From positions 1-36,093 of the forward strand of contig JACSDG010000066.1 in assembly GCA_015660855.1 (NCBI GenBank): a DNA stretch of 36,093 nt, written 5' to 3'. The position numbers and the translations under genes were made by a program. Positions 25,805-34,120 of the stretch are shown here, piece by piece (positions within the stretch are counted from its first letter, which is position 1; the number at the start of each line of letters is the position of its first letter). The DNA comes from Magnetococcales bacterium (GTDB lineage: Bacteria; Pseudomonadota; Magnetococcia; Magnetococcales; UBA8363). The notes below the pieces were generated by a model. It was not told the DNA's origin and made no database searches. It saw only the letters and a list, made by a program, of their open reading frames with translations.

Positions 25805-27259
25805 GAAAGAAGCCTTTTCTACTTCCATTTTCTCGATCTGTTTCATCTTTTTTCTGCGTCCGATAAGAATGCGAACCCCCAGTCGTACCGTTTTTTTCAA
25901 TTGCAGCCAAGAGCGCATCTGTTTGATTTGCCTAATGATGAAATTGAAGCTCAGATAATACCGAAGCACGGTCCGGTTGTAGTAGTGAAATAGCTGTTTG
26001 CGCGTTAAACCCTTGGGTACGTAGGGGATGCTGTGATAATCGAAACGAGACCAATCCTCAACCTTAAAACCTTCACTCATAGCCTTCCGGTAAAAAGTCG
26101 TCCCTGGAAAAGGGGTTGCCAAAGAAAAGGCCACGGAATATTTGCTCAACGTTTTGGCGAAAGAAAGCGTCCTCTTTAACGATTCTTCTGTTTCTCCAGG
26201 CATGCCCAGAACAAAACCGCAGTAAACTTTTATGCCCACATCATCAAGCATATCCAGTGCCGCTTGAATCATGGCAACGGTGGTCCCCTTGCACATGGAC
26301 AAAAGCATTTCGTCGTCCCCAGACTCAACACCTATAAAAACATTGGTCAGGCCGCTCCGCTTCATGATGACCAGAGTTTCCCGGTCCATGGCGTCGGCAC
26401 GCAGGTTGCACCCCCAGATTAAATCCGGTTTGTTATATGCGATAATTTTACTGGACACATCCCTTGCCCATTGATTGTCAACGTTAAAAGTGGCGTCATT
26501 GATGGCCAACTCGCGCACACCGTGTTTTTCATAAAGAATCTTGATTTCATCGAGGATGCTATCCGGCGAGCGGGTCCGAATTTTTTCGCCGAGGACGACC
26601 CGCGAAGCACAGAAGGTACACTTTCCCATGCAGCCCCGGTTGAACATAATGTTGGCAAAATTTTTCTTGTCTGTCGAAACCGCCCAGTACCTGTCCATGG
26701 GCAGGGAATCCCAATCGGCAAAGGGCATGGCGTCCAAATCCTGGATCATGGGGCTGTGGCCACCATAAAATAAATCACCATTTTCCTTGCGAAAGGCGAT
26801 ACCCTTGATACCATCTAGCGGATGCTGGTTTTTAATCCGCTCGGCAATCTGATGGAGAACATATTCCCCTTCGCCCAAAACGCAGATATCAACGCAGTTG
26901 GCGTGCTGAGTCAAAAGAGATCGGTACTCTTTGGAGGAGGGATGCGGACCCCCAAGTACCGTTTTTATGTTCGAATTGGCCGCTTTGAGTTGCCCTAGAA
27001 AACTGATGATCTGCGGAAGATGGCATGTGTAGACCGTCAAACCCAAAAGGGTGGGATTTATCTTTAAAGCATATCGCAGAATTTCCTCGCGTTTCATTCC
27101 TTCGGCGTGAGCATCGCACAGAATGGTCTTCCATCCTTTTGACTTTAAAAAACTGGAAATAACCGCCAGTCCGTAAGGCTGGGCCAAGCTGTCGCAGTTG
27201 TCCGGGTCATCCAGATCATGCGGCAGGTTCAGTAGCAGAATGCTCGGATCAAAGTTCAT
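25730..27259 (-). CDS. B12-binding-type radical SAM protein, C-terminus reading into a repeat
   Basis: The 509-residue frame starts with a cobalamin-binding-like Rossmann domain (residues about 1-145: ILLLNLPHD, YGLAVISSFLKSKGW, GLTVYTCHL, VLGGPHPS, CVLGEGEYV). A radical SAM core follows with NRGCMGKCTFCASR (CxxxCxxC near residue 206-213), AINDATFNVD and GVESGDDEML. Such proteins often use methylcobalamin for methyl transfer to unreactive carbons, but the N-terminal domain lacks a clear DxHxxG and may not bind B12. The last about 25 residues (CGGPGGIIPPGGGLEAEPPR) are encoded by the composite repeat, which provides the stop. The start overlaps the stop of the flippase-like gene by four bases (ATGA). 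Confidence 0.88.
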   Translation of the reverse strand: MNFDPSILLLNLPHDLDDPDNCDSLAQPYGLAVISSFLKSKGWKTILCDAHAEGMKREEILRYALKINPTLLGLTVYTCHLPQIISFLGQLKAANSNIKTVLGGPHPSSKEYRSLLTQHANCVDICVLGEGEYVLHQIAERIKNQHPLDGIKGIAFRKENGDLFYGGHSPMIQDLDAMPFADWDSLPMDRYWAVSTDKKNFANIMFNRGCMGKCTFCASRVVLGEKIRTRSPDSILDEIKILYEKHGVRELAINDATFNVDNQWARDVSSKIIAYNKPDLIWGCNLRADAMDRETLVIMKRSGLTNVFIGVESGDDEMLLSMCKGTTVAMIQAALDMLDDVGIKVYCGFVLGMPGETEESLKRTLSFAKTLSKYSVAFSLATPFPGTTFYRKAMSEGFKVEDWSRFDYHSIPYVPKGLTRKQLFHYYNRTVLRYYLSFNFIIRQIKQMRSWLQLKKTVRLGVRILIGRRKKMKQIEKMEVEKASFYCGGPGGIIPPGGGLEAEPPRFFF

Positions 27260-28258
27260 GGCGTCTGGCCATCTCTGACGGTTCCATAAGCAACTTGGGC
27301 TCGATAGTACAGGTAACTGGAAAAGGTTACGAAAGAAAGTGCTCCCAGAGAAAGAATCCTTTCCAAAATTAAAAAATTACCAATATCATTCTTATCAACT
27401 CCAAACGAAAATAAAAAAAAGAACCAGCCCGCATCAGAAGCCCCAATACCGCCAAAAGTGACACCTAAGAGCAAAATTATCTGGATCATGGGCGTTCCGA
27501 AAAAAATATGCCAATAGGAAAAATCTATGCCTATGGCGACCATCACGATATAAATCCTGGCTGATATGATTGAATATTTGATTATGGAATTAAAGTATAG
27601 CCACAAACATGTTTTATTTGGGGGAGGAGGCAGGTTAAACAAGGCCTGTGCAGACGCAAATCTTTCCCGCAAAACAGGAAATATGGAAAGAAATCTCGCC
27701 AACAGAACAAGAACGCCATTGATCCATTGGAATATACTTCGTTTTGATCGCAGTGTAAGCATGACCACAGCGAGAACGATAAATAAATACAGTATCCTCG
27801 TCATGGCGACGCTCGTAAGTTTAAAGAAAAATAAAAATGATGGGCCAATAATGGTTATCAGTATGATAAGATCGAAAACCTGCTCTTGATAGACCGATTG
27901 CAAACTGGTGGCGGTCGGTACGTTGAACTACCTGTGGAATGACACTGTTGGACAATAAACCGATGGCACAATAATAAAAATAATACCCTGCCGCAGGATA
28001 AATACAGATATTAAGACTTCTAAGAATGATCTGCCATTTGATACTTGTCAAGCCGACGATTCCCACTGTCGTTATCACCATGAAAAATATATAGATCGGT
28101 TGGGTTTGGATCATTGCCTGCCATACGGAATCGATGGTAATGCCGGTGCTGTAGAGAACGGAAACGAACAACACAATCCCCAGAAGAGAAAGAAGGGTCT
28201 TGGTCGATGATGAACCATCGGTGGACGTGTAACAATTGTTCATAGTGCAGGACGCCAT
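27256..28258 (-). pseudogene. Flippase-like (lysylphosphatidylglycerol synthase TM-type) membrane protein, frameshifted
   Basis: Two overlapping reading frames make one likely protein. The first (28258 down to about 27925) has membrane helices and reaches YCAIGLLSNSVIPQVV, the position where this family normally continues with a glycine-rich, charged loop. The second (from about 27925 to 27256) continues with helices including VYQEQVFDLIILI, FGGIGASDAGWFFFLF and a final helix, which matches the second half of UPF0104/AglD-type proteins; the family's FGGIG-x-x-E/D step is visible. A frame change near 27905-27935 separates them. These proteins are linked to moving or attaching lipid-linked groups. 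It may be a broken gene or a sequencing error. It overlaps the B12-type radical SAM start by four bases. Confidence 0.65.
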
Positions 28259-28310
28259 TATTAAATCAAACGGATGAATGTCGGTCAGGCTTTGATTCTT
28301 GTTTCTGCCG

Positions 28311-28410
28311 CTGGTGTAACCATTCAGTCCCCCCTTTTTTTTAAGGTTGAAATTGTTGTGGGGGTTAAAGAGGGGATCATCCCCCCCTTAACCCCCACAA
28401 TAATTTAAAA
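28311..28410 (+). repeat. Composite repeat derivative with a long hairpin
   Basis: It keeps the outer GTAACCATTCAGTCCCCCC box, AAGGTTGAAATTGTTG and a symmetric block in which GTGGGGGTTAAAGAGGGG pairs with CCCCCCCTTAACCCCCAC across ATCAT. The inner AAAATC linkers and the GCGCCCC hairpins are absent. It lies between the flippase-like gene and a methyltransferase gene on the reverse strand and could end transcription either way. Confidence 0.85.
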
Positions 28411-28458
28411 CTGCATATCCCAAGATGGTTGCGGTTAAACACCATGGACAAATAAGGG

Positions 28459-29415
28459 TCAAGACCCAAATTTACCAATGTACCACAGATCGAAGGCCGA
28501 TAATTCCTCCGTTGAAAAATTCTGAAATTGCCTGTCAATATGGATTTTTTTATTTTTTATCAGATCCATGGCCCTTTCGTCGAAAGTTTCATTGAAGGCA
28601 AGGGTCTTCAATCCTTTCGACTCAAATAATCGCTTATATTCTATAGTCCTAAGTCGATTGTGAAAATTGAATTTGTTGCCAGAAATCCGCAGCCACTCCA
28701 ATTCACAAAATTGGAGAAAGTTGATCGTACTGATGGAGGAATCCCCGCACGGTTCGCTTGGGTGGTTGGTATAGTGATCCGATACGTTGACATAATGAAT
28801 GAAAATACCATCTTTTGTCAAGACCCTTCTTGCCTCTAAACACATTGAAGCAATCACGTCCTCTGGAACATGTTCCAACACACTGGTAGAGTAATGAATA
28901 TCTATAGAGTCATCTTCCATGGCCAGTTGTGTGGCATCACATGGCGCAATATATTGAATTCCTGTTATTCGGAATATTTCACTTAAACTTCTTTCACATT
29001 CGGTAATAGACACGATGCGTTTTTTCAGATCCAAATCAGACGCACGGGCACCAAACGCTTTTTGGACAAATTCTTCATTTTTCAAACGATCAATGGCTGC
29101 AAGTGCAACTTCTTCTCGAAGAAAACGGTTCAAATCCGATGTGATAATTTTGTTTGCACCCAAAAGCCATATGCCAATTGGCATACTGATGGACCGACCT
29201 GTCCCTAACTCAAAAAATGTTTTTCCTGAAAAGTCAGGGTGATACTTTTCTATATACTCTACAAACTGAAGGCTCCGCTGATAATCGGTCACAGGATTCA
29301 TGTAAGGAACGTAACCACCTCCATACTTCATAACAAGATGGTAAACAAAATCAGACAGCCCCATGGGAAGCGAGGCGACCACATTTTGCAAAAAAGCTTT
29401 ATGTTTCCAATACAT
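28459..29415 (-). CDS. SAM-dependent methyltransferase (class I)
   Basis: The 318-residue protein has motif I FFELGTGRSIS at about residues 67-77, the acidic end of strand 2 in IITSDLNRFL, and a later motif DDSIDIHYSTSVLEHVPED, followed by EARRVLTKDGIFIHYVNVSDH, all typical of class I methyltransferases. The N-terminal about 60 residues and the C-terminal about 80 residues are specific to this protein and give no substrate hint. An AAGGT-containing stretch precedes the ATG. It is one of three different methyltransferases in a row on this strand, AT-rich compared with the forward genes near 17 kb. Confidence 0.87.
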   Translation of the reverse strand: MYWKHKAFLQNVVASLPMGLSDFVYHLVMKYGGGYVPYMNPVTDYQRSLQFVEYIEKYHPDFSGKTFFELGTGRSISMPIGIWLLGANKIITSDLNRFLREEVALAAIDRLKNEEFVQKAFGARASDLDLKKRIVSITECERSLSEIFRITGIQYIAPCDATQLAMEDDSIDIHYSTSVLEHVPEDVIASMCLEARRVLTKDGIFIHYVNVSDHYTNHPSEPCGDSSISTINFLQFCELEWLRISGNKFNFHNRLRTIEYKRLFESKGLKTLAFNETFDERAMDLIKNKKIHIDRQFQNFSTEELSAFDLWYIGKFGS

Positions 29416-29467
29416 TTTTTTCTACCTTGCTCCCACCAATTCACGTGACTGCGAATGCGGCAACGGA

Positions 29468-30268
29468 TTATGATTCAGAAATCCTTTTTTTCGCAAAGCC
29501 GTAAAACGCAGACATTAAACGATAAGCTATAAAATACATGGACTTTTTTATCATCCCCAATTCTTCGGGAATGCCATCCTCCTTGTAGATGGGAACGCTT
29601 GCACTGGTTTTTATGTCGAACCCGTTCTCCTTCAGGAGCGCATGGACATCGTGGGGCCGAAAATGATGCGGATGGTTTTTATCGAACAGCTTGATAAGGG
29701 GTATGATCGGCCCAGCGAAACCTGAAACGGTATGTACCGAAAACAGCAGGACTCCTCCATCCTTGAGTACGCGGCGAATCTCTCCCAAAAATACGTGACA
29801 ATCTTCGACATGGTCGATGGTGTTTGTGGTTACCACCAGATCACACGATTGGTCGGGAATCGGAATGTTTTCTCCCACGGCTTGAAGCCGGACGGCATGT
29901 TGCGGGATATGGTTTGAAATTGTGAACTGTTGATAAAAATCCATCAGTGGATCCATAACAACCAGCTCATCGGGCAGTGCGTGCGGGTCCATACGGGCAA
30001 TGGCCGAAAAAAAACCGAAAGGCCCAGAACCAATCTCTAGCGTTGCCTTGTCCTTGAAAAAACTAGGTTCAATACCCCAATGATCCAAAAATGCACGAAA
30101 ATTTTTTACGGGATCCGGATCGTAGGGCGTCTGGGTAATCTTGTGTTTCCAAAATGCCTTTTCCCTTTCCTGGAACTTGATCCAAGCCGGGTTGGACTCA
30201 GACCTTCCCTTGGAAAGATACACTTTTCCATGTTTTTCCAGTCGAACAATGCCTTGTATCATGGACAT
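29468..30268 (-). CDS. SAM-dependent methyltransferase (class I, Methyltransf_11-like)
   Basis: The 266-residue protein shows motif I TLEIGSGPFGFFS (about residues 75-87), LVVMDPLMDFY at the ribose-binding acidic position, then IPIPDQSCDLVVTTNTIDHVED and EIRRVLKDGGVLLFSVHT, the standard order for Methyltransf_11 enzymes. A PHHFRPHDVHALLKENGF segment near the C-terminus is common in methyltransferases of surface-polysaccharide clusters. The ATG at 30268 is used; a second ATG two codons on is equally possible. It lies 52 bases before the next methyltransferase gene on the same strand and is probably cotranscribed with it. Confidence 0.88.
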   Translation of the reverse strand: MSMIQGIVRLEKHGKVYLSKGRSESNPAWIKFQEREKAFWKHKITQTPYDPDPVKNFRAFLDHWGIEPSFFKDKATLEIGSGPFGFFSAIARMDPHALPDELVVMDPLMDFYQQFTISNHIPQHAVRLQAVGENIPIPDQSCDLVVTTNTIDHVEDCHVFLGEIRRVLKDGGVLLFSVHTVSGFAGPIIPLIKLFDKNHPHHFRPHDVHALLKENGFDIKTSASVPIYKEDGIPEELGMIKKSMYFIAYRLMSAFYGFAKKRISES

Positions 30269-30471
30269 ATCATTTTTCTCTGACTTGTTCTATCACGTAC
30301 AGGCCTCAATCCTCGTTTCGGCCACGAATTGCTCATGAAAATCGAAAAACTGTAAAAAAAATAAGTCGTCTGGGAAATCTTTTCCCAAGGGTTCTCATTT
30401 TAAACTAAAAGCTTCCATACCTCTGTGTCGTGGCTAAAACGAAGATCAAGATACCATGGCGGCATCATCAT

Positions 30472-31218
30472 TCAATACATATACAGCATTCCGAACATAC
30501 ATAACGGGCGAAACATATGTAACTGACCGATCAGCCTGGATTCTATGAGCATCAAAGCCTTGAACAAGCGCGACAGATAGAAATATTTGAGAAGATAAAA
30601 AATGGGAAGAAACACATAAAAACCCGCAATCCGCTCTATCCTAAAATTTTTATCTTCAATGTTGCTCAGATCCCTGAAGGTCACATAGGAATGCCCCATA
30701 AACCGTTCCACTTTCAAAATATTTCGAAAAAAAAGAATGTACGGACTCGATCCCAAAACCTCAAGCAGAATCATTTTGCCTCCTGGTTTGAGAACGCTGC
30801 GAATTTCCTGGACAACCTTTTCAATATCAACATGCATGCACACATGTTGTATATAAACAAAATCAAATGCGTTATCTATGAAACCAAGGTGGTGCAAATC
30901 CATCCAGCACGGATGGTAGTTCGGCGAACGCCGCAAGACGGCTTCGGGAAAGGCGATGTTGATGACCGTAACATCGGCTCCACCCTGGATGAAACGCTCG
31001 GTCTCGGCTTTTGTTTCCGGCCCTACGATCAATATTTTTTTACCCCGAATAACTGTACCAGTTTTGGAGAAAAAGGCCAGCAGATACTCCTGACACGGTA
31101 CGCTCCACGCCGTCCGGTCATAGGTGTTGACACTCTTATCTGCCTCGCTTTTGTTATCCAGTTCAAAATATTGTTTCTTGTATTTCTCTCGAGAATACTT
31201 GCTTAGATTTGAAGTCAT
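30472..31218 (-). CDS. SAM-dependent methyltransferase (class I), divergent
   Basis: This 248-residue protein has a weaker motif I, KKILIVGPETKAET at about residues 60-73, where the usual GxGxG is reduced to GPETK. VTVINIAFPE, FIDNAFDFVYIQHVCMHVD and EIRSVLKPGGKMILLEVLGSS follow in the order of a class I fold. The C-terminal about 70 residues are hydrophobic and basic (FLPIFYLLKYFYLS) and may lie on the membrane, hinting at a lipid or lipid-linked substrate (inference). A GGAGGT site lies about 12 bases before the ATG. The altered motif I leaves some doubt about activity. Confidence 0.75.
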   Translation of the reverse strand: MTSNLSKYSREKYKKQYFELDNKSEADKSVNTYDRTAWSVPCQEYLLAFFSKTGTVIRGKKILIVGPETKAETERFIQGGADVTVINIAFPEAVLRRSPNYHPCWMDLHHLGFIDNAFDFVYIQHVCMHVDIEKVVQEIRSVLKPGGKMILLEVLGSSPYILFFRNILKVERFMGHSYVTFRDLSNIEDKNFRIERIAGFYVFLPIFYLLKYFYLSRLFKALMLIESRLIGQLHMFRPLCMFGMLYMY

Positions 31219-31261
31219 AATGAAAATAACACCTCCATCCTTTTGTCAAACGCAGAACGGC

Positions 31262-31478
31262 GCATGATGCCCTTCAGGCAAAAGAATCAAAATCAAAACC
31301 CTGGGGCTGCGCCCCTAGACCCCCCTTGGGGGGCAGTAAAATCAAAGTCAAAATCAAAGTCAAAAGAAGAACCTTGGAGGCTCCGCCTCCAAACCTCCGC
31401 TGGGGGGAGAACCTCCCCCCAGACCCCCGCAATAGTTTCAACCTGTTAAAGAAAGAGAGGGGGGACTGAACGGTTACC
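31262..31478 (-). repeat. Composite GC-rich hairpin repeat, complete copy
   Basis: This is one of the fullest copies, and can serve as the type sequence. In order it has ATGATGCCCTTCAGGC, the CTGGGGCTGCGCCCCTAG hairpin, CCCCCCTTGGGGGG, AAAATCAAAGTC linkers, CCTTGGAGGCTCCGCCTCCAA, a TGGGGGGAGAACCTCCCCCC palindrome, GACCCCCGCAATAG and the outer GGGACTGAACGGTTACC. It lies between a B12-type radical SAM gene and a methyltransferase gene, directly after the former's stop. Confidence 0.95.
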
Positions 31479-31493
31479 AATCGCCTGCCTTTC

Positions 31494-32945
31494 CTACACG
31501 CCAAAAATTCGGTTGTTGATCATGGCCGTCCGGACGGCCTCAAAATAGCTTGTATAGGATCGTTGCGTCTTCTGCTTGTAGACACCCCGCAGCAACACCA
31601 TGGGCCGGAACAACATAAGCTTGAACACCCACCAATAGAAGGCGGGGTAGCGCAATAAGTTGAAATTGGCGTTTCTCTTGGCCAATGACAGATATGTGTT
31701 GCGATAACGCATAATTTCATCGTAGGGAACCGACGAATGGAACTCGCTCTGGTTTTCCGTAAGAGAAAAAGTCAGCTCCTCCAGGGCCTTTTTATCGTCC
31801 TCATTAAAATATTCGGTGCCGGGCATGGGCATAAAATAATTGACCGTGGTAAAGGAAGGTTGGACCTCTTTTAAAAAGGCCTCAGTGGCCATCAGGTCTT
31901 CCAGGTTTTCCTCCGGAAAACCCACCACCAGAAAAATATAGGAGAATATACCCGCATTTTCCACTTTATTGACGGCATCCTTCATGGTTTGCAGTTGGGT
32001 GCGCTTGTCCATGATGTCGAGCATGCGCTGGGAACCCGATTCGACGCCAATGGCGATCTGTAGGAATCCCGCCTTTTTCATCAGGGTCAGGGTTTCGGGA
32101 CTGCCCACCCGGTCGGCACGGGCCTGGGCGTAAAATTTAAGCTTGATGCCCTCCTTAAGAATACGCTCGCAAAACGCATCGACCCGGTCATCGCGATAGT
32201 AGAAAAGGTCGTCCAAAAATACCATGCCGTCAATATGCCAAGTCTCCATCTGCCATTTAATCTCGGCAATAATGTGATCGATGGATCGCTCCCGGTAGCG
32301 GACACGGATGGGATCGGTGCAAAAACGGCAAGTGTAAGGACAACCACGACTGGCCATCATAAAGCCGGTTTTGATAAAATGGCCGGGGATGCCTCCAAGG
32401 CGAATGTTGGCATAGTGGTCAAAATCCACCAGATCCAAGGCTGGAAATTTTAGATTGTCCAGGGACAGGAGCGGGGCTGAGGTCGTCCGGTACACCTGCC
32501 CGTCGCGCAAAAAACCGATCCCATTGACCTCCTCAAGGATCCTGTCGGATTGAGTCAAGGTATCCAGAAGATCCACCATGGGGGTTTCCCCCTCGCCGAA
32601 AATGACGTAATCCACTCCGTTTTCCAGATAAAAATCTGGCTTAAAATTGGGATCTTTGCCACCGCAAACGATCACTTTATCGTGGGTTTCCTTGCGAATC
32701 CTTTGGATAATATCTTTGGCAACCCGACGATTCCAACTGATGACGCCCAGACCGATAAAATCGGGATCGTATGCGTGAAACTTTTTCCAGACAGATTTGT
32801 TCTGGCCCGGGAAAAAATCCTCATCGATAAATTCAAAAATTCTCACCTCATAGCCCGCATCACGCACATAGGCGGCGATGTAGAGCAGCCCAAGGGCCGG
32901 TCGCCATCCTTTTCGCGGATTAATCAGGAGAACCTTTTTTTTCAT
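31494..32945 (-). CDS. B12-binding-type radical SAM protein
   Basis: The 483-residue protein begins with a Rossmann-like domain (VLLINPRKGWRPALGLLYIAAYVRDAGYEV, FIGLGVISWNRRVAKDII, VIVCGGKDPNF, YVIFGEGE) of the cobalamin-binding type, then a radical SAM core with MASRGCPYTCRFCTDP (CxxxCxxC near residues 200-207), MVFLDDLFYYRDDR and AIGVESGSQRMLDIMDK. The C-terminal about 130 residues carry aromatic-rich helices. It resembles the BchE/HpnJ/P-methylase-like group, which act on porphyrins, hopanoids and other lipids; I cannot assign one. Its ATG directly follows the TAA of the upstream SPASM gene with no gap, so they are translationally coupled. Confidence 0.92.
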   Translation of the reverse strand: MKKKVLLINPRKGWRPALGLLYIAAYVRDAGYEVRIFEFIDEDFFPGQNKSVWKKFHAYDPDFIGLGVISWNRRVAKDIIQRIRKETHDKVIVCGGKDPNFKPDFYLENGVDYVIFGEGETPMVDLLDTLTQSDRILEEVNGIGFLRDGQVYRTTSAPLLSLDNLKFPALDLVDFDHYANIRLGGIPGHFIKTGFMMASRGCPYTCRFCTDPIRVRYRERSIDHIIAEIKWQMETWHIDGMVFLDDLFYYRDDRVDAFCERILKEGIKLKFYAQARADRVGSPETLTLMKKAGFLQIAIGVESGSQRMLDIMDKRTQLQTMKDAVNKVENAGIFSYIFLVVGFPEENLEDLMATEAFLKEVQPSFTTVNYFMPMPGTEYFNEDDKKALEELTFSLTENQSEFHSSVPYDEIMRYRNTYLSLAKRNANFNLLRYPAFYWWVFKLMLFRPMVLLRGVYKQKTQRSYTSYFEAVRTAMINNRIFGV

Positions 32946-34004
32946 TTACACAACCTGTTTCAAACGCAGAAAGTCACATTTGCGACAGTAGGAAAACTTT
33001 TCCTGGTGGCTTCTAAGATAGTTAAATTTTTCACCGTGCCAAATCTCGTCAAGGCCCTGTTTCAGAAGGTTGCCCACCACCTGCTCTTCGTCCAGGCAGC
33101 AGGGATGAACATTGCCGTTGACGTTGACATAAATAAAATCTTGAAAACGGTAACACCAGTCATCCAGGCCGAGCATTGGCTTCAAATGACGATAAGCAAA
33201 CCCGGCCAACCCATCAAAAACCTGGTCCTGAAGGCAATCGATGCGAACGCCAAGTTCCTTGCGTAGCCGGTCAAACTCACGGAAAATCCCCTTTTCCTCC
33301 GCGACTGTGGGGCGGGACATCTCCGCCACAAAACGAAGATCGACACGTACAACATTCACCCGGTCACAGCCGTTCGCGGCACTCCAGCGAATAATATCGT
33401 ACACATCCTCAATCTTGTCCTTGAAAAGTATCGGCTGCAAAACAATCCTCGGCTTGTCTTTACCCTTTTTATTGCGGGTGTCGATCAGTTCCTTGATGTT
33501 TTTCAGCCCTCGCACATTGTCATGCCCCATCTCAGGGGAATCCTTGACGCTTTCCACCGAAAACGAAATGCTATCCAGTCCAGAATCGGCCACCCGTTCG
33601 ATCATCCCCATTTTTCCAAGCAGCAGGGCATTGGATGTCAATTGAACCTTGAAACCTTTGTTCTTGCAATAACGAATGGCGTCAAACAGCCTCGGGTGGG
33701 TCAACGATTCGCCCATGCCCGCCAATGCAACCTGCTCACAGCCTTCCAACTGATCGACAATATGGGTAAAATCGTCCCACTCCATATGGCGGCGGTCAAC
33801 GTCGATATAGTTGCGAATGCACATGGTACATGAAAGATTACAGTGGTTGGTCAGAGAAATCTGAACAAACCGGGGCCGATCCTCCGGCACATGGCGCATT
33901 TTACGCAGGACAATGGGAATAATCTTCATTTCTTCAAATAACGACATGGGCTCAACAGTCCAGAGTCTGCGGTATCCCGCAATAATAGCCGTGTTGCTGT
34001 TCAA
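32946..34004 (-). CDS. Radical SAM/SPASM domain protein
   Basis: Up to 352 residues. ISLTNHCNLSCTMCIRN holds CxxxCxxC near residues 54-61, then VALAGMGESLTHP, VQLTSNALLL and ISFSVESV on the barrel. The C-terminal SPASM region has WCYRFQDFIYVNVNGNVHPCC, VVGNLLKQGLDEIWHG and a last CRKC. It should bind auxiliary clusters in addition to the SAM cluster. The frame opens at a TTG (34004) that adjoins a repeat and has no ribosome site; the ATG codons at 33947 and 33929 (the latter after GAAGAA) are better candidates for the true start. It is the first gene of the coupled pair with the B12-type protein. Confidence 0.9.
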   Translation of the reverse strand: MNSNTAIIAGYRRLWTVEPMSLFEEMKIIPIVLRKMRHVPEDRPRFVQISLTNHCNLSCTMCIRNYIDVDRRHMEWDDFTHIVDQLEGCEQVALAGMGESLTHPRLFDAIRYCKNKGFKVQLTSNALLLGKMGMIERVADSGLDSISFSVESVKDSPEMGHDNVRGLKNIKELIDTRNKKGKDKPRIVLQPILFKDKIEDVYDIIRWSAANGCDRVNVVRVDLRFVAEMSRPTVAEEKGIFREFDRLRKELGVRIDCLQDQVFDGLAGFAYRHLKPMLGLDDWCYRFQDFIYVNVNGNVHPCCLDEEQVVGNLLKQGLDEIWHGEKFNYLRSHQEKFSYCRKCDFLRLKQVV

Positions 34005-34013
34005 AAGTTTGGA

Positions 34014-34113
34014 ACATCATGCCCGGCGGGCATAAAGTCAAAATCAAAACCTTGGGGCGTTGCCCCAAACCCCACCGGGGGGGATGATCCCCCCCGGACC
34101 CCCGCAAAAATTT
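34014..34113 (-). repeat. Composite repeat, short copy lacking inner boxes
   Basis: ATCATGCCCGGCGGGCAT, an AAAGTCAAAATCAAAACC linker, TTGGGGCGTTGCCCCAA, GGGGGGATGATCCCCCC and GGACCCCCGCAAAAATTTTT are present in the usual order; the CCCCCCTTGGGGGG and CCTTGGAGG boxes are missing. It fills the gap between the cytochrome gene and the SPASM gene, just past the cytochrome stop codon. Confidence 0.9.
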
Positions 34114-34120
34114 TTCTCAG

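Noticed and set aside
31274-31504. Small recurring reading frames encoding LLPPKGGLGAQPQG-type peptides (also at 22712, 25614 and 35829)
   Set aside because: The same peptide appears only because the same DNA repeat is read; there is no ribosome site or independent gene context, so it is not treated as a protein family.
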